Source: Eutrophobius brisbanensis (GTDB lineage Bacteria; Pseudomonadota; Gammaproteobacteria; Eutrophobiales; Eutrophobiaceae). Taken from it: DNA of 64,000 bases. This document shows positions 34,504 through 44,078 of this stretch, piece by piece; the stretch's first letter is position 1, and every line of letters starts with the position of its first letter. The translations under genes and the position numbers were made by a program. A model generated the notes under the pieces. That model saw only the letters and a list, made by a program, of their open reading frames with translations. It did not search any database and was not told the origin of the DNA. The stretch is taken from positions 372,001-436,000 of the forward strand of contig JAYPQE010000003.1 in the NCBI GenBank assembly GCA_038131795.1, given 5' to 3'.

Positions 34504-35391
34504 ATGAAATTTCGTATCCAGTTATTCTTATTAATAACCAGTTTCCTATTGCTGCTATCTGCCTGCTCCAGTGAACAGTCAGGTATGCCCGCCAGTGAAC
34601 CGGCTACACAGTCAGCACCCGTTGCGAGTTCTCCATCAGCAGTGCCTTCAACGCCTGTTCAAACTTCAAACAGGACCGTGATCCAGAGTATCCCGGCTGA
34701 TACGGATCAGGATATGTATGAGGCGGAACTGGCAGACTCACGCAGGCCCCTGGAGGAAATGGGTAGAGATTCAGGACGTAAGCCAATCGAAGTTCTTAAA
34801 TTCTTTGGCGTTGCACCTGGCTTGAGAGTGGTTGATATCAGTTCAGGGGATGGTTATTTCACCCGGATCCTTTCCGGTATTGTCGGCAGTGATGGATCGG
34901 TTGTGGCTAACAACAGTGGTCGTAGGAGTTCTGATGAATTCAAAACAAAATATACGGAGCAATATTCAAGTTATGACAACGTCGAACTGAATTTTGAAAA
35001 TCCGGAAGATATATCATTTCCTGATAACTCTGTGGATATGGTGTTACTGAGCCTGGCAGTTCATCATTGGCATTATGATGAGGCCACAGGTGAGATGACA
35101 CCCCCCATTGCCCTGGATCGATATGAAAATATACATCGAATATTAAAACCCGGTGGAATCTTTGCCATTATCGAACATGCCTCTGCACCGGGAGCCTCAA
35201 GACAGTACAGTGATGAGATACATAGGATCCCAGGAGAAATTCTGATTAATGATGTGACAATTGCTGGATTTGTAGTTGAAGGGGAAAGCCGTATTCATGC
35301 TAATCATCCTGAAGATGATGTCACCGTCAGGTGGGGTGATGGCCCACGTGATTCAACCAATCGTATTGTGATCAAATTCAGAAAACCCTGA
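34504..35391 (+). CDS. Lipoprotein with a class I SAM-dependent methyltransferase domain
   Basis: A 295-residue protein. A lipoprotein signal ends in LLSAC (C21), followed by a Ser/Pro/Ala-rich linker (to about 58). The methyltransferase fold has motif I VVDISSGDGYFT (109-120), a following acidic strand and MVLLSLAVHHWHYD. SAM is not normally available in the periplasm, so an exported member is odd. Similar exported predicted methyltransferases are known, without a defined role that I can name. It is monocistronic, with terminators on both sides. Confidence 0.8.
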   Translation: MKFRIQLFLLITSFLLLLSACSSEQSGMPASEPATQSAPVASSPSAVPSTPVQTSNRTVIQSIPADTDQDMYEAELADSRRPLEEMGRDSGRKPIEVLKFFGVAPGLRVVDISSGDGYFTRILSGIVGSDGSVVANNSGRRSSDEFKTKYTEQYSSYDNVELNFENPEDISFPDNSVDMVLLSLAVHHWHYDEATGEMTPPIALDRYENIHRILKPGGIFAIIEHASAPGASRQYSDEIHRIPGEILINDVTIAGFVVEGESRIHANHPEDDVTVRWGDGPRDSTNRIVIKFRKP

Positions 35392-35410
35392 GTCGGATAA
35401 TCGCATTGGC

Positions 35411-35455
35411 TGGCCGGTGACAATGGAGACTCTTCTCTAATGTCTCCGGCCTTTT
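35411..35455 (+). terminator. Terminator after the methyltransferase gene
   Basis: A nested hairpin, GGCCGG (35411-35416) with CCGGCC (35445-35450) outside and GGAGAC with GTCTCC inside, followed by TTTTTATTT. Confidence 0.8.
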
Positions 35456-35487
35456 TATTTATAATTAGTTAAAGACAGGTTGATACC

Positions 35488-36264
35488 ATGATCAAAAAAA
35501 TAGTGATTATGATTTTTGCCATTTGCCAATGGCTTAATGCTTACTCTCAACAGGTGCCACCGCAGTTAATCAGTTATCCCGATACGATTTTTCATAATGC
35601 TATGATTGTTACCCTGGATAATCACGAATTAAATGCTAATCCCGGGACGATTGTAAATGCCATGGCAGTCACAGACAGTGTCATCAGTGCCCTGGGGACA
35701 AATCCGGATATCCTGGCATTGGCCGGGCCCGAAACGGATATTGTGGATTTACAGGGCAAGATGGTATTGCCTGGTATTGTTGAATCCCATACCCACCCTA
35801 TGGGCAAGACCGAGAGTATCGCCAGAGAGATGTTCGGTCTTCGCAGTTCGCCCACAGGCTTTGATCTCAGAATGGATATCGCCGCTACACCCGATGAAAC
35901 CATGGCAAAGGTGGCCAGGGCCATGGAAATTTTGCTTGCCAACGCTGAACCTGGTCCGGATGACTGGATCAGTATTGCCTTGGTGAATGTGCCGGAATAT
36001 GGATTTTCCTCCTCGTCTGATGTGGCCACATTAATGAGTGCAAGAAAAATTGAAGATGTCCGTATATCCAAATCAGATATCAGCGAAATCGTTCCCGATT
36101 ATCCATTTATGTTAACAAGTGGTGAAGAAATATTCGGCAAAACCGGCAATGGATTAACACCGGAAAGCCGTCCGGCCGTCAAACAAAAGAATATGTGGTA
36201 CCACATTACCGTGGATGCCCATGGCGAACCGGTGACCACGCCCCTGGTTGAAATAACTGATTGA
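35488..36264 (+). CDS. Exported N-terminal half of a split amidohydrolase (YtcJ/amidohydrolase-3 type)
   Basis: A 258-residue protein with its own signal peptide (about 1-21). It holds the beta-sandwich start DTIFHNAMIVTLD, then GKMVLPGIVESHTHPMG with the metal-binding HTH at 101-103, and the first barrel strands. It ends TTPLVEITD with a normal TGA. The rest of the barrel is encoded by the next gene, eight bases downstream, which again begins with a signal peptide. In homologues I know, both parts are one chain of about 550-650 residues. The natural inference is a two-chain periplasmic enzyme. Substrate unknown. Confidence 0.8.
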   Translation: MIKKIVIMIFAICQWLNAYSQQVPPQLISYPDTIFHNAMIVTLDNHELNANPGTIVNAMAVTDSVISALGTNPDILALAGPETDIVDLQGKMVLPGIVESHTHPMGKTESIAREMFGLRSSPTGFDLRMDIAATPDETMAKVARAMEILLANAEPGPDDWISIALVNVPEYGFSSSSDVATLMSARKIEDVRISKSDISEIVPDYPFMLTSGEEIFGKTGNGLTPESRPAVKQKNMWYHITVDAHGEPVTTPLVEITD

Positions 36265-36271
36265 GGACTGA

Positions 36272-37669
36272 ATGATGAAATCACTGAATAAAATGAAACG
36301 TAAAGTCAGTCTATCCATTTTTATTTTGAGTATGACTATTTGCTGGACACAGAGCAGTCAGGGTGTCATTTTGTTTAATCAACGGGCCATGGAAGAGGTC
36401 CTGGAGATGTGGCCTGACTTTGTTGAGCAGGTGGATAACCAGCCACGGGGTATAGAAACACCTGGAGACCGTAGCATCCTGGTACCCACGCCCTTAAGGG
36501 CGCATTTTCAACAGTTAATGCGAGAGCAGCCCTCACCGGTCCAGTATGGTGAAGGATTCAAGGTGCTGGCCAAAAACTATTATCTCACTTCAGGGATGAC
36601 CACCTTTGGTTCCAGGCTAAATACCAATCAACAGGTCACCGCCTATAACTTATTATTAAGAAACGAGGGCAGGTTACCTATTCGGTTTGCCTATAGTTTT
36701 GATCTCGCCCGCCAGGCAATACCACGCCAGGCCTCCCTGGGAATGTATGAAAATATCGGTGCCATGTGGCAGACCATAGAGGCCAATCCCTGGCTATGGT
36801 TACACGGTATGAGCAGCGAAGGGGACTGGGACAGTCCCACTCAACCCTGTCTGGGGGACGATTTAATGCCGGCACCCGATGCGGATTTTCAAAAAGTAAA
36901 AATCATTCTGGAAAACTGCCCGGATTTTGAGTCGCCAACCGTCATGGCGTTAATGCGCGGCCTGAGATCAGGTTGGCGTTGGGCGGGTATTCATGCCATT
37001 GGTAGTCACGGATTACGTTTGTTCGTCGAGAAGCTGGAAGAACAGATGCAGCGTAATCCACAATTGCTGACCTTGGACTTTGTCCGCAACGCACGGCATG
37101 GGTTTGCCCATGGCAATATGGTGGGGACGCAGCCAGACATTATCGAAAACCTGAAGAAGTATAATCTGTTCGTGCCGTTAAATGTCAGACGCTCGCTGGA
37201 TATTTCCCCCACGTTGATTCAGCAACGCTACGGTGAGCCGGGCATCAAGTTTCTGGTTCCTGTCCGCAGTCTCATAGAACAAGGGGTTAATGTGGTAGGA
37301 GAGGCCGAGATTTATGAACCTGCGCCGGGGACGTATTTTGCCATCCTCGATACCTACGTTAACCGGGAAGTGGCAGAGGACGGCTGGCCGCCGGATGAGC
37401 CGGGCGAGACAGGCACGGTTTACGGTCCGGATGAACGAATTGATCGTGTGACAGCCCTCAAACTCATGACTCAGCAATCCTCGAAATTTCTTCTCGCTGA
37501 CAAGAAAGTAGGGACCATTGAGGTAGGTAAATATGCTGATTTTATGGTCGTGGATCGCGATTATCTATCAGGTGAAGACCGTGATATCAGAAATAACAAG
37601 GTGGTGATGACCGTGCTGGATGGAAAGAAGGCCTACCAGGATCCGGCCTATGGTGTTGAGTGGGAGTGA
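36272..37669 (+). CDS. Exported C-terminal half of the split amidohydrolase
   Basis: A 465-residue protein with a second signal peptide (about 8-31, MKRKVSLSIFILSMTICWTQ). It continues the amidohydrolase where the upstream gene stops (VILFNQRAMEEVLEMWPDF). WAGIHAIGSHGLRLF carries H241 and H246 and ARHGFAHGN carries H276 and H280. The closing beta-sandwich is VGTIEVGKYADFMVVDRDYLS. The family's usual HAIGD reads HAIGS, which may affect catalysis. The gene shares a transcript with the N-terminal half. The two sets of metal ligands can only meet if the chains associate. Confidence 0.8.
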   Translation: MMKSLNKMKRKVSLSIFILSMTICWTQSSQGVILFNQRAMEEVLEMWPDFVEQVDNQPRGIETPGDRSILVPTPLRAHFQQLMREQPSPVQYGEGFKVLAKNYYLTSGMTTFGSRLNTNQQVTAYNLLLRNEGRLPIRFAYSFDLARQAIPRQASLGMYENIGAMWQTIEANPWLWLHGMSSEGDWDSPTQPCLGDDLMPAPDADFQKVKIILENCPDFESPTVMALMRGLRSGWRWAGIHAIGSHGLRLFVEKLEEQMQRNPQLLTLDFVRNARHGFAHGNMVGTQPDIIENLKKYNLFVPLNVRRSLDISPTLIQQRYGEPGIKFLVPVRSLIEQGVNVVGEAEIYEPAPGTYFAILDTYVNREVAEDGWPPDEPGETGTVYGPDERIDRVTALKLMTQQSSKFLLADKKVGTIEVGKYADFMVVDRDYLSGEDRDIRNNKVVMTVLDGKKAYQDPAYGVEWE

Positions 37670-37704
37670 GTAAATAGCAGGTTAAGCAACAGGTGAAATA
37701 CGTG

Positions 37705-37732
37705 GGGAGACTATTTTGTGTTTAAGTCTCCC
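37705..37732. terminator. Hairpin between convergent genes
   Basis: GGGAGACT (37705-37712) pairs with AGTCTCCC (37725-37732). It lies after the split amidohydrolase and covers the last codons of the convergent GrlR-like gene; the T tract is weak. Confidence 0.5.
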
Positions 37733-38046
37733 TGCCGTCTACAACTAGCATTAATAATCAATTCGTCATTCATGTCTGATTTTCCACTGAGGGTAATTGT
37801 GTCATCGGTATACTCACCCTTCAAATCGACAATATATTTATTGGGCAGTAACGTTTTTAATGAGTCATTGTATTTTTTTACCCTGACCTTGGAGGCAAAT
37901 TTCCCATCCTGAAATTTATATTTACCACTGTAAATATAATTTACATCTCCACCCAGTGCCCGGCTATCTTCCAATATCAGAATGCCTGTAAATTTCAGGA
38001 TGTGACTAGAGAAAGTAACTGACCAAATGCCGTTTAAGTCTTTCAT
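37711..38046 (-). CDS. GrlR-like small protein
   Basis: A 111-residue soluble protein. It opens LNGIWSVTFSSHILKFTGILILEDSRALGGDVNYIYSGKYKF, matching the lipocalin-like fold of GrlR-family proteins (GLW.V.F.S......G.l.l..gr.lGGD...yY.G.Y). GrlR of enteropathogenic E. coli sequesters the activator GrlA, but most homologues lie outside secretion loci. No secretion genes are present here, so only the fold is suggested. Confidence 0.6.
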   Translation of the reverse strand: MKDLNGIWSVTFSSHILKFTGILILEDSRALGGDVNYIYSGKYKFQDGKFASKVRVKKYNDSLKTLLPNKYIVDLKGEYTDDTITLSGKSDMNDELIINASCRRQGDLNTK

Positions 38047-38289
38047 AATGATTTTATTTCGTGATGTATTTTATTGGCGACTAATAATAGAAACCCTGGT
38101 AGTGTGTTTGCTTTGATGTAAGTCATAAATTTATTGTAATCCGGGTTATTGATTTAATCATGAGCACCTGAATTAATGATTAATAATTGTCCATTAAAAA
38201 CCCATTTGAATTTTTTTTTCACATTCATGTTTAGTATAGAAATATACAATCTTTTTCTTTGACTTGGGTTGATAATTAACTGATTATTA

Positions 38290-40461
38290 GTGGAAACTAA
38301 TGGCAGTATCTGGGGAAATATTGTGGCGCAATATAATAAATATAATCTGCATAAACTCTTTTTAATTGTCGTATTGGGTACAATTTCATTTTCCGGGTTT
38401 TCCCAGACCTCCGAACAGGCTAACCGTCAGGGAACCATGGAAGGGGTCATGGAAGAAGAAAATATTGTTACCTACCAGGCGTCCTTCTTCAGTCGGTTTC
38501 AGCCTAACTCTGCACTGGATATGCTGGAACAATTACCGGGTTTCCTCATGTCCATCAGCGGTGAGTTAAGAGGGTATGGGTCAGATACCGGTAATGTCCT
38601 GGTCAATGGCCGTCGGCCCAGCAGTAAGCGGGTGACCGTTCCATCATTACTGGATCGTATTCCGGCCAATCAGGTTGAAAAAATTGAGTTGATCCGTGGG
38701 CCTGTCCGTAACATTGAAATGCAGGGTGAACCGGAAGTGGCCAACGTAGTATTAAAGACAGATGTACCTGCAGCAGTGAGGTGGGCATTCGCCGGGAACC
38801 ATAATTTTGATACAGACCGCAAACCCTGGGACAGCACAATATCAGTGGCCGATCAATGGAATGGAATTGATTATAACGCTGGCCTGATTTTCTTCAGGGT
38901 GGTGGAAAGTGATCGCAACCAGGAAGAAATCAGGGACAACAATGATGTCTTAACGGAAAAGCGGCTTGAACAGGGCAGGGACTGGGAAATAGAGAGTAAT
39001 TTCGACCTGGCGGCTTCAACCTGGATAGGCGATACGCTGTATACCTGGGCGTCACAGGTTGGAATTCAGGAAGGGGGGGAAGACTTTACCTCATTACGTA
39101 CTCCACAAGGACCGGGTTCAAGGACCCGCAGTGAAGTACTGCATACCGATACGGCCGAATTTCAATTTGAAGCGGGGATCACAGCAGAGCAAAATCTGAC
39201 GGAGAATTTAAAAGGGACATATTTGTTTTTTGCCACCCGGGAAGATGAAGATGAAACCGCAGTTGAACAAAGTATTGATCCGGATAATACCCTGACTGAA
39301 GAAAAAGAGCGGATCTCAAATCAAATAGAACTGGAATTTATATTACGCGGTGAGTTTGAATATTCAGGCATCGATTCCCATAACTTCAGATTCACTACGG
39401 AAGGGGCCTATAACGAAGTGGCCAATACGGTTGATCAAACTACCGATTTAGGTGCGGGGCCTGTTGTCGTGTTTGTGCCCGGCGAAAATACCACAGTGAA
39501 GGAAACCCGCGGTGACTTTCTGATCAAGGACATCTGGGGATTAGGTGATTTCGAGCTGGACTATGGCCTTGGTTTTGAGATATCAAAATTGACCACCGAA
39601 GGCGACCAGGATGTAGAGCAAAACCTGCATTATTTAAAACCCCACGCCGAACTGAGTTATACACCTGATGAATCCATGCGTGCCCGTATCCGCGTAGCCC
39701 GTGAAGTGGCACAGTTGAGATTTACCGACTATATCAGCTTCAGTCTGTTTACCGATGATGATGTTGCCCTGGGTAATCCTAACTTACGACCTGAAACCAC
39801 CTGGAAGACCGAAGCAGGGTTTGAACGCCGGTTTGGTCAGCAGAATGTGTTTAAGGTGACCTTATTCCACCACTGGATCGACGACGTACAGGATTTGATC
39901 CCATTGGCAACTGCCGAAGCCCCCGGCAATATTGGAGATGCACGCCGTTGGGGAATGCGTTTTGAAGGCACCGCGGATATGGACTGGATTGGACTGGAAA
40001 ACAGTAAACTGGATGTGAATCTGAAATGGCAGGATTCAACAGTTGTTGATCCAATTACCAATCTGAACAGAGTGTTAAATGCCACCATCATTACTGCTTC
40101 ATCACAAAGTATCTTTGATACCGACAATGAATACGTTGCCGAGATCGATTTTCGCCAGGACCTGGAAGAACTGCGCATGGCCTGGGGTTGGGACATGACC
40201 CTGGAGGCAGACCTGCCGGTGTTTAAAGTAGATGAACTGGATGTTCGTGACAAGGAACCGATTCTCAATTTCTTTGCCGAGACAACACGCTGGTTCGGAA
40301 TCAAAATGCGGCTGGATGTTCTCAATGTCACCAACTGGACAGAAAACCGTACCCGGACACGCTACACAGGACAGCGGCAGCTCTCACCAGTGCAGTTTCG
40401 CCAGATACAGAACCGCAGGGATGGTCTTGAGGTAGGTTTTTCCCTGAGTGGGTCGTTCTAG
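38290..40461 (+). CDS. TonB-dependent receptor (paralogue 2)
   Basis: About 712-723 residues depending on the GTG chosen (38290 or 38323). Signal peptide, plug and barrel end in the terminal Phe of SLSGSF. IVTYQASFFSRFQPNSALDM, GYGSDTGNVLVNGRRPSSK and RIPANQVEKIELIRG correspond segment by segment to the receptor at 29077, and the barrels share motifs such as GNIGDARRWG and LRPETTW/LRPDRTW. The two are therefore paralogues, probably for related ligands. The 38047-38289 stretch upstream is AT-rich and holds its promoter; I see no other gene there. Confidence 0.88.
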   Translation: METNGSIWGNIVAQYNKYNLHKLFLIVVLGTISFSGFSQTSEQANRQGTMEGVMEEENIVTYQASFFSRFQPNSALDMLEQLPGFLMSISGELRGYGSDTGNVLVNGRRPSSKRVTVPSLLDRIPANQVEKIELIRGPVRNIEMQGEPEVANVVLKTDVPAAVRWAFAGNHNFDTDRKPWDSTISVADQWNGIDYNAGLIFFRVVESDRNQEEIRDNNDVLTEKRLEQGRDWEIESNFDLAASTWIGDTLYTWASQVGIQEGGEDFTSLRTPQGPGSRTRSEVLHTDTAEFQFEAGITAEQNLTENLKGTYLFFATREDEDETAVEQSIDPDNTLTEEKERISNQIELEFILRGEFEYSGIDSHNFRFTTEGAYNEVANTVDQTTDLGAGPVVVFVPGENTTVKETRGDFLIKDIWGLGDFELDYGLGFEISKLTTEGDQDVEQNLHYLKPHAELSYTPDESMRARIRVAREVAQLRFTDYISFSLFTDDDVALGNPNLRPETTWKTEAGFERRFGQQNVFKVTLFHHWIDDVQDLIPLATAEAPGNIGDARRWGMRFEGTADMDWIGLENSKLDVNLKWQDSTVVDPITNLNRVLNATIITASSQSIFDTDNEYVAEIDFRQDLEELRMAWGWDMTLEADLPVFKVDELDVRDKEPILNFFAETTRWFGIKMRLDVLNVTNWTENRTRTRYTGQRQLSPVQFRQIQNRRDGLEVGFSLSGSF

Positions 40462-40524
40462 TAAACTAGTTTAATAGTAGATTACACAATGTAAATTACT
40501 AATGTGCTTTTGTTGTACATTGGT

Positions 40525-41499
40525 TTATCTGTCCACATCATAAATCCCAAGGTTTCCAATATTATGAAAGTAGCCTGATGCCTTGACCTGCCATATTCGC
40601 GGGCTGGAGTTTTCCAGGGGTACCAACCTGTGATATTCATCAGCTTCAACCACAAAAACATCACCTGCCTTCCAGTTTATACGGCGTCTTTCTCCATCCA
40701 GGCGCTGCAGGAGTGCATAACCTTCTCCACTCATAATGTGATACACCACTTCCCATGGGTGTCGGTGCCCGGGTGAACTGGAATCCGGTGTCAGGTATTC
40801 GCGAACCTCCCATTCCATAATCTGATTACCGGCCATATCGCCTTCCGGCCTCACAGTAATACCCAGGACATTTTCCCGGCGATTGCGCAGTGATCGCCGG
40901 GGGAGGTCTTGTATGTGGTGTCCAATCTGCATTCTGACCACACCCATCCCTGCTTCAGCAACCGGCTCATACTCCGGTTTCTGGCTTATACTGTATTGCC
41001 AGCGGTCTTCTGGGACATAATGACTACTGGTTAATATTTTTGGGTCTTTGAATATATTCAGTATCTCAGGTGTGCTGGACATGGACAAATACCTGGCAGG
41101 TTCATCACTGGATAAATTGACATGCTGGTGCCAGGCATTCAGTGTGGGTGACAGCATATCACCTGCTGACCAGTCATACCTGACCTTTTCTCCATCTGGT
41201 GTGTTCCAAATTTCGGTATAACCTTTTCCTGAAATGATATATATCAACTCTTCTGCAAGGTGATGATGAACAGTCTGGCGTTGGCCAGGTGATAATTCCA
41301 CAAGGATGACTTCAATCTGTTTGAGTTTTGCACTTCCAATTTGACTGGTCTTTACACCTGCAACGTTATCTTCCACTGGATGATTATTAATGGAGATTGT
41401 CTCAACGGTTACGGCTAGCTCTTGTGCAACCGCATTGGATGATAGGTGGATCAGGAGTATGAATAATAGATATTTAATATCTGTTTGGATGTGATTCAT
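40525..41499 (-). CDS. Exported double-cupin protein
   Basis: A 324-residue protein with signal peptide (about 1-26) and two cupin domains. The first has TVHHHLAEELIYIISGKGY and SPTLNAWHQHVN; the second has SPGHRHPWEVVYHIMSGEGYALL and FVVEADEYHRLV. Both keep the HxH...E and His metal-ligand patterns, so both may bind metal. It could be a dioxygenase, isomerase or sensor. It is convergent with the second TonB receptor and faces the HAMP-GGDEF gene. Confidence 0.8.
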   Translation of the reverse strand: MNHIQTDIKYLLFILLIHLSSNAVAQELAVTVETISINNHPVEDNVAGVKTSQIGSAKLKQIEVILVELSPGQRQTVHHHLAEELIYIISGKGYTEIWNTPDGEKVRYDWSAGDMLSPTLNAWHQHVNLSSDEPARYLSMSSTPEILNIFKDPKILTSSHYVPEDRWQYSISQKPEYEPVAEAGMGVVRMQIGHHIQDLPRRSLRNRRENVLGITVRPEGDMAGNQIMEWEVREYLTPDSSSPGHRHPWEVVYHIMSGEGYALLQRLDGERRRINWKAGDVFVVEADEYHRLVPLENSSPRIWQVKASGYFHNIGNLGIYDVDR

Positions 41500-41667
41500 A
41501 ATTACCCCGTTGTTTCGTGGAATGTCTTCCAGTTGATGTAAGTGATATAGGTCATTAAATCAAAAACCTGACATAGTTCATAGATTTTTAATCGACATAA
41601 GCCATATTGGTTTATAGACTGTAATTTATAGACCATAGAAGTTACACAATAATATGACAAACCAGTA

Positions 41668-42966
41668 ATGATTTCTCTATGGGCAAAGCTGACATTAACC
41701 TTACTGGTAATGAGTTTTGTCATTATTGGTATTGTGGGTTTGACTGCGCGCTGGATGGTACAGGTGCGTTTCGACAATATGGTGGTTGGCAGGGCGCTGG
41801 AATCTTTCACCCAGACCGTGACGGCGTATTATGAGGAGTATGGTTCCTGGGAGGCCGCGCGTGGCGGTCCCAGTTTTCATGAGTTTTCCTTACAGATGGA
41901 AAGAGAAAGGCGACAGGCAGCAGGCCCACAGCTACGTGGTCCAAGACCGCCACCACCGCCTGGAATGCAACCTTTGCAAACGCGATCGCCACCGAGTCCT
42001 CCTATTCCATTTCTGGTAGTTGATCGAGAAGGTACAGTATTACTTAATATGGCTAGACATAGTGTAGGAGATACTCTAGCAACTGATGATCTTGAATTTT
42101 TTCGGCCAATTTTTTCGGGAGATGAGGAGATTGGTTTGGCGGTGTCAATGGATAGGCCCGCGTTAACACAAGCTGAGCGAGAGTATTATTCCACCATTGA
42201 ATATGCCTGGCTTTATTCTCTCTTGATTGCCATGTTTCTGGTAATATCTGTGGGCATAGTGCTGGGAAACCTGTTTGCCTCGCCTATTCAGGAGTTAAGA
42301 AAGGCTATTCGTGCCATGGAAGGAGGTGAATTAAGGCAGTTGGTTAAAGTTCGGTCCAGTGACGAAATAGGGCAGCTCTCCCAGGCATTTAAACATATGA
42401 GTGAAAACCTGGCCAACGCCTATGATGAACTTAAGAACTAAAGGGAGCAGTTGCACAAGCAGGCTGAAGTTCTCAAGAAACTGAGTCGCCGTGACGAATT
42501 AACAGATTTGTTAAATCGTCGTGCATTCGATGAGCATGCAACAACCTTATTCGCCCAGGCAAAACGCTTCAACCATCCCCTGACACTTGGTCTGGCTGAT
42601 ATTGATTATTTTAAAAAAGTAAATGATGAATATTCCCACGCAACAGGGGCCACAGTGCTGAAAGAGATTGCAAAGCTGATAAGTAAAAATTTAAGGGAGA
42701 TTGATTTACTTGCTCGCTATGGTGGTGAAGAGTTTGCCCTGGTATTTCCGCAAACGGACATTAATGGTGCTGCTATTTTTGCTAATCGCTTAAGAGAACT
42801 GGTTGCAGCATATGACTGGGATAAGATTGCTGGTGATTTAAAGGTCACCCTGAGTATTGGTCTGGTCCAAAGGACATCAGAAGATGGTTTTCAGGAACTC
42901 ATGAAACTGGCAGATACAAAACTCTATGAAGCCAAGGCCAGTGGTAGAAACCAGGTCGCGTCCTGA
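41668..42966 (+). pseudogene. HAMP-GGDEF diguanylate cyclase interrupted by an in-frame TAA
   Basis: The first part (41668-42441, 257 codons) encodes a membrane helix, a periplasmic domain with a Pro-rich stretch, a second helix and a HAMP domain (ASPIQELRKAIRAMEGGEL). It stops at TAA 42439-42441. The same frame continues REQLHKQAEVLKKLSRRDELTDLLNRR into a full GGDEF domain with an intact YGGEEF site (to 42966). No frameshift is present. TTG 42451 with AGGGAG just upstream could allow reinitiation, giving a soluble cyclase. So this may be a fresh nonsense mutant or a two-part system. Confidence 0.75.
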
Positions 42967-43611
42967 TTAGGATTGCAATATCAATTCACGCCAACCCACC
43001 TTGGAATTGATGGTGTAGATTTTATCGTAATCTGTTAACTGTTCCTTGAGTATGGTTTTTTCGTTTAGGGTTTTTTCTTTAAGCAATTGTGCGCGGTAAG
43101 TCCCCGGTAATAAACCACTGGATTGTGGTGGGGTATAAAATTTATCCTCAAGCTCCACCACTATATTTCCGGTACAAGACTCTGTGACCTCTTCATCACC
43201 ATTCCAGAGGATGACATCATCATATTCAGGAAAAAGTGCCAGTGCCTCATCATATAGTTTGCGGTTGGTCGTATTATGATTTAGCAGGAGATTGCTCTTG
43301 TCTATTGACTGAGTGGCCAGTACCGCCTTGTAAGGTGTCCGTTCCTCAATGGTCGATTCTGTAGACCAGTTCAGTTCACCGTGCTGATTAACACTGACAT
43401 GGATTAGATATTGAGAGGCGTCCAGACCTTGAACGATGTTGTCCAGGCCTTGTTGGAGCTTTTGTTCATCAAGCATAAACCCCAGGCTGTCAGCAGAGCC
43501 TTTCAGTCTCTCCAGGTGCTCAGGTAACAGCCAGTATCCGCAACAGGATTCCCAGAGGATTGATTCTATAAGGTGAAACTCCGTTGAATTTGATTTATTT
43601 GTCTCAAGCAT
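42967..43611 (-). CDS. Aminodeoxychorismate lyase-like aminotransferase IV protein, catalytic Lys replaced
   Basis: A 214-residue protein matching the PabC-like domain found at the end of PabB-PabC fusions: FHLIESILW, LLPEHLERLKGSADSLGF, VILWNGDEEVTESCTGNIVV, YTPPQSSGLLPGTYR and INSKVGWRE. The PLP-binding segment usually reads HKTTNR, but here it reads HNTTNR, with Asn (AAT) at residue 113. Without that Lys, 4-amino-4-deoxychorismate lyase activity (folate pathway) is unlikely unless another Lys substitutes. It is not fused to PabB. Convergent with the GGDEF gene, with no gap. Confidence 0.75.
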   Translation of the reverse strand: MLETNKSNSTEFHLIESILWESCCGYWLLPEHLERLKGSADSLGFMLDEQKLQQGLDNIVQGLDASQYLIHVSVNQHGELNWSTESTIEERTPYKAVLATQSIDKSNLLLNHNTTNRKLYDEALALFPEYDDVILWNGDEEVTESCTGNIVVELEDKFYTPPQSSGLLPGTYRAQLLKEKTLNEKTILKEQLTDYDKIYTINSKVGWRELILQS

Positions 43612-43755
43612 TGTAGAAATATCTATTAAATCGCTGCAATAGCTTATTTAAATTGCAAAACAATGCCCTATCACCTAGCATTATATTCACGCTACAGGAG
43701 GGTTGTTTTACACTCATAAATACATTATGAATAGATTTTTTCAGAAATTCATACT

Positions 43756-43962
43756 TTATTCGGTGGGGAGCGGTGTGTTTCTGTCGATATTCAGAATATT
43801 GCGTATACCCTCAATGGCGGCATCCCGGTAGCGGTCCGGGTTCTCCGACAGCAGTTTATGGCTCTGTAATTGACCGTCCGGTCGACGTGCAATGATGTCA
43901 GTAAATGTCCCACCGCGGTCTATCCAGAATTGCCATTTTTGCTGTTTATTTGATGTATTCAA
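43756..43962 (-). pseudogene. N-terminal stub of a 5-oxoprolinase/hydantoinase
   Basis: From TTG 43962, 68 residues read QFWIDRGGTFTDIIARRPDG and HKLLSENPDRYRDAAIEGIR, the invariant N-terminus of ATP-dependent 5-oxoprolinases and hydantoinase A. The frame then ends in TAA after TPLPTE, where full proteins run to about 700 or 1200 residues. No continuation is visible in any frame downstream, so the rest is deleted. Confidence 0.75.
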
Positions 43963-44078
43963 TTTTTTAACTTATTGTGCTGTGAAGGCCGGGTGACGGT
44001 AAGTCGCGGGTTTGGTTAGAAGGTAATTTTATCCTAGTATTTTCTTTTTTACATTTGTAATGATAGACAGGTGATAAT

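Noticed and set aside
41502..41810. Possible small gene on the minus strand
   Set aside because: It overlaps the start of the HAMP-GGDEF gene, has no signal or family features, and reads as the antisense of the first membrane helix.
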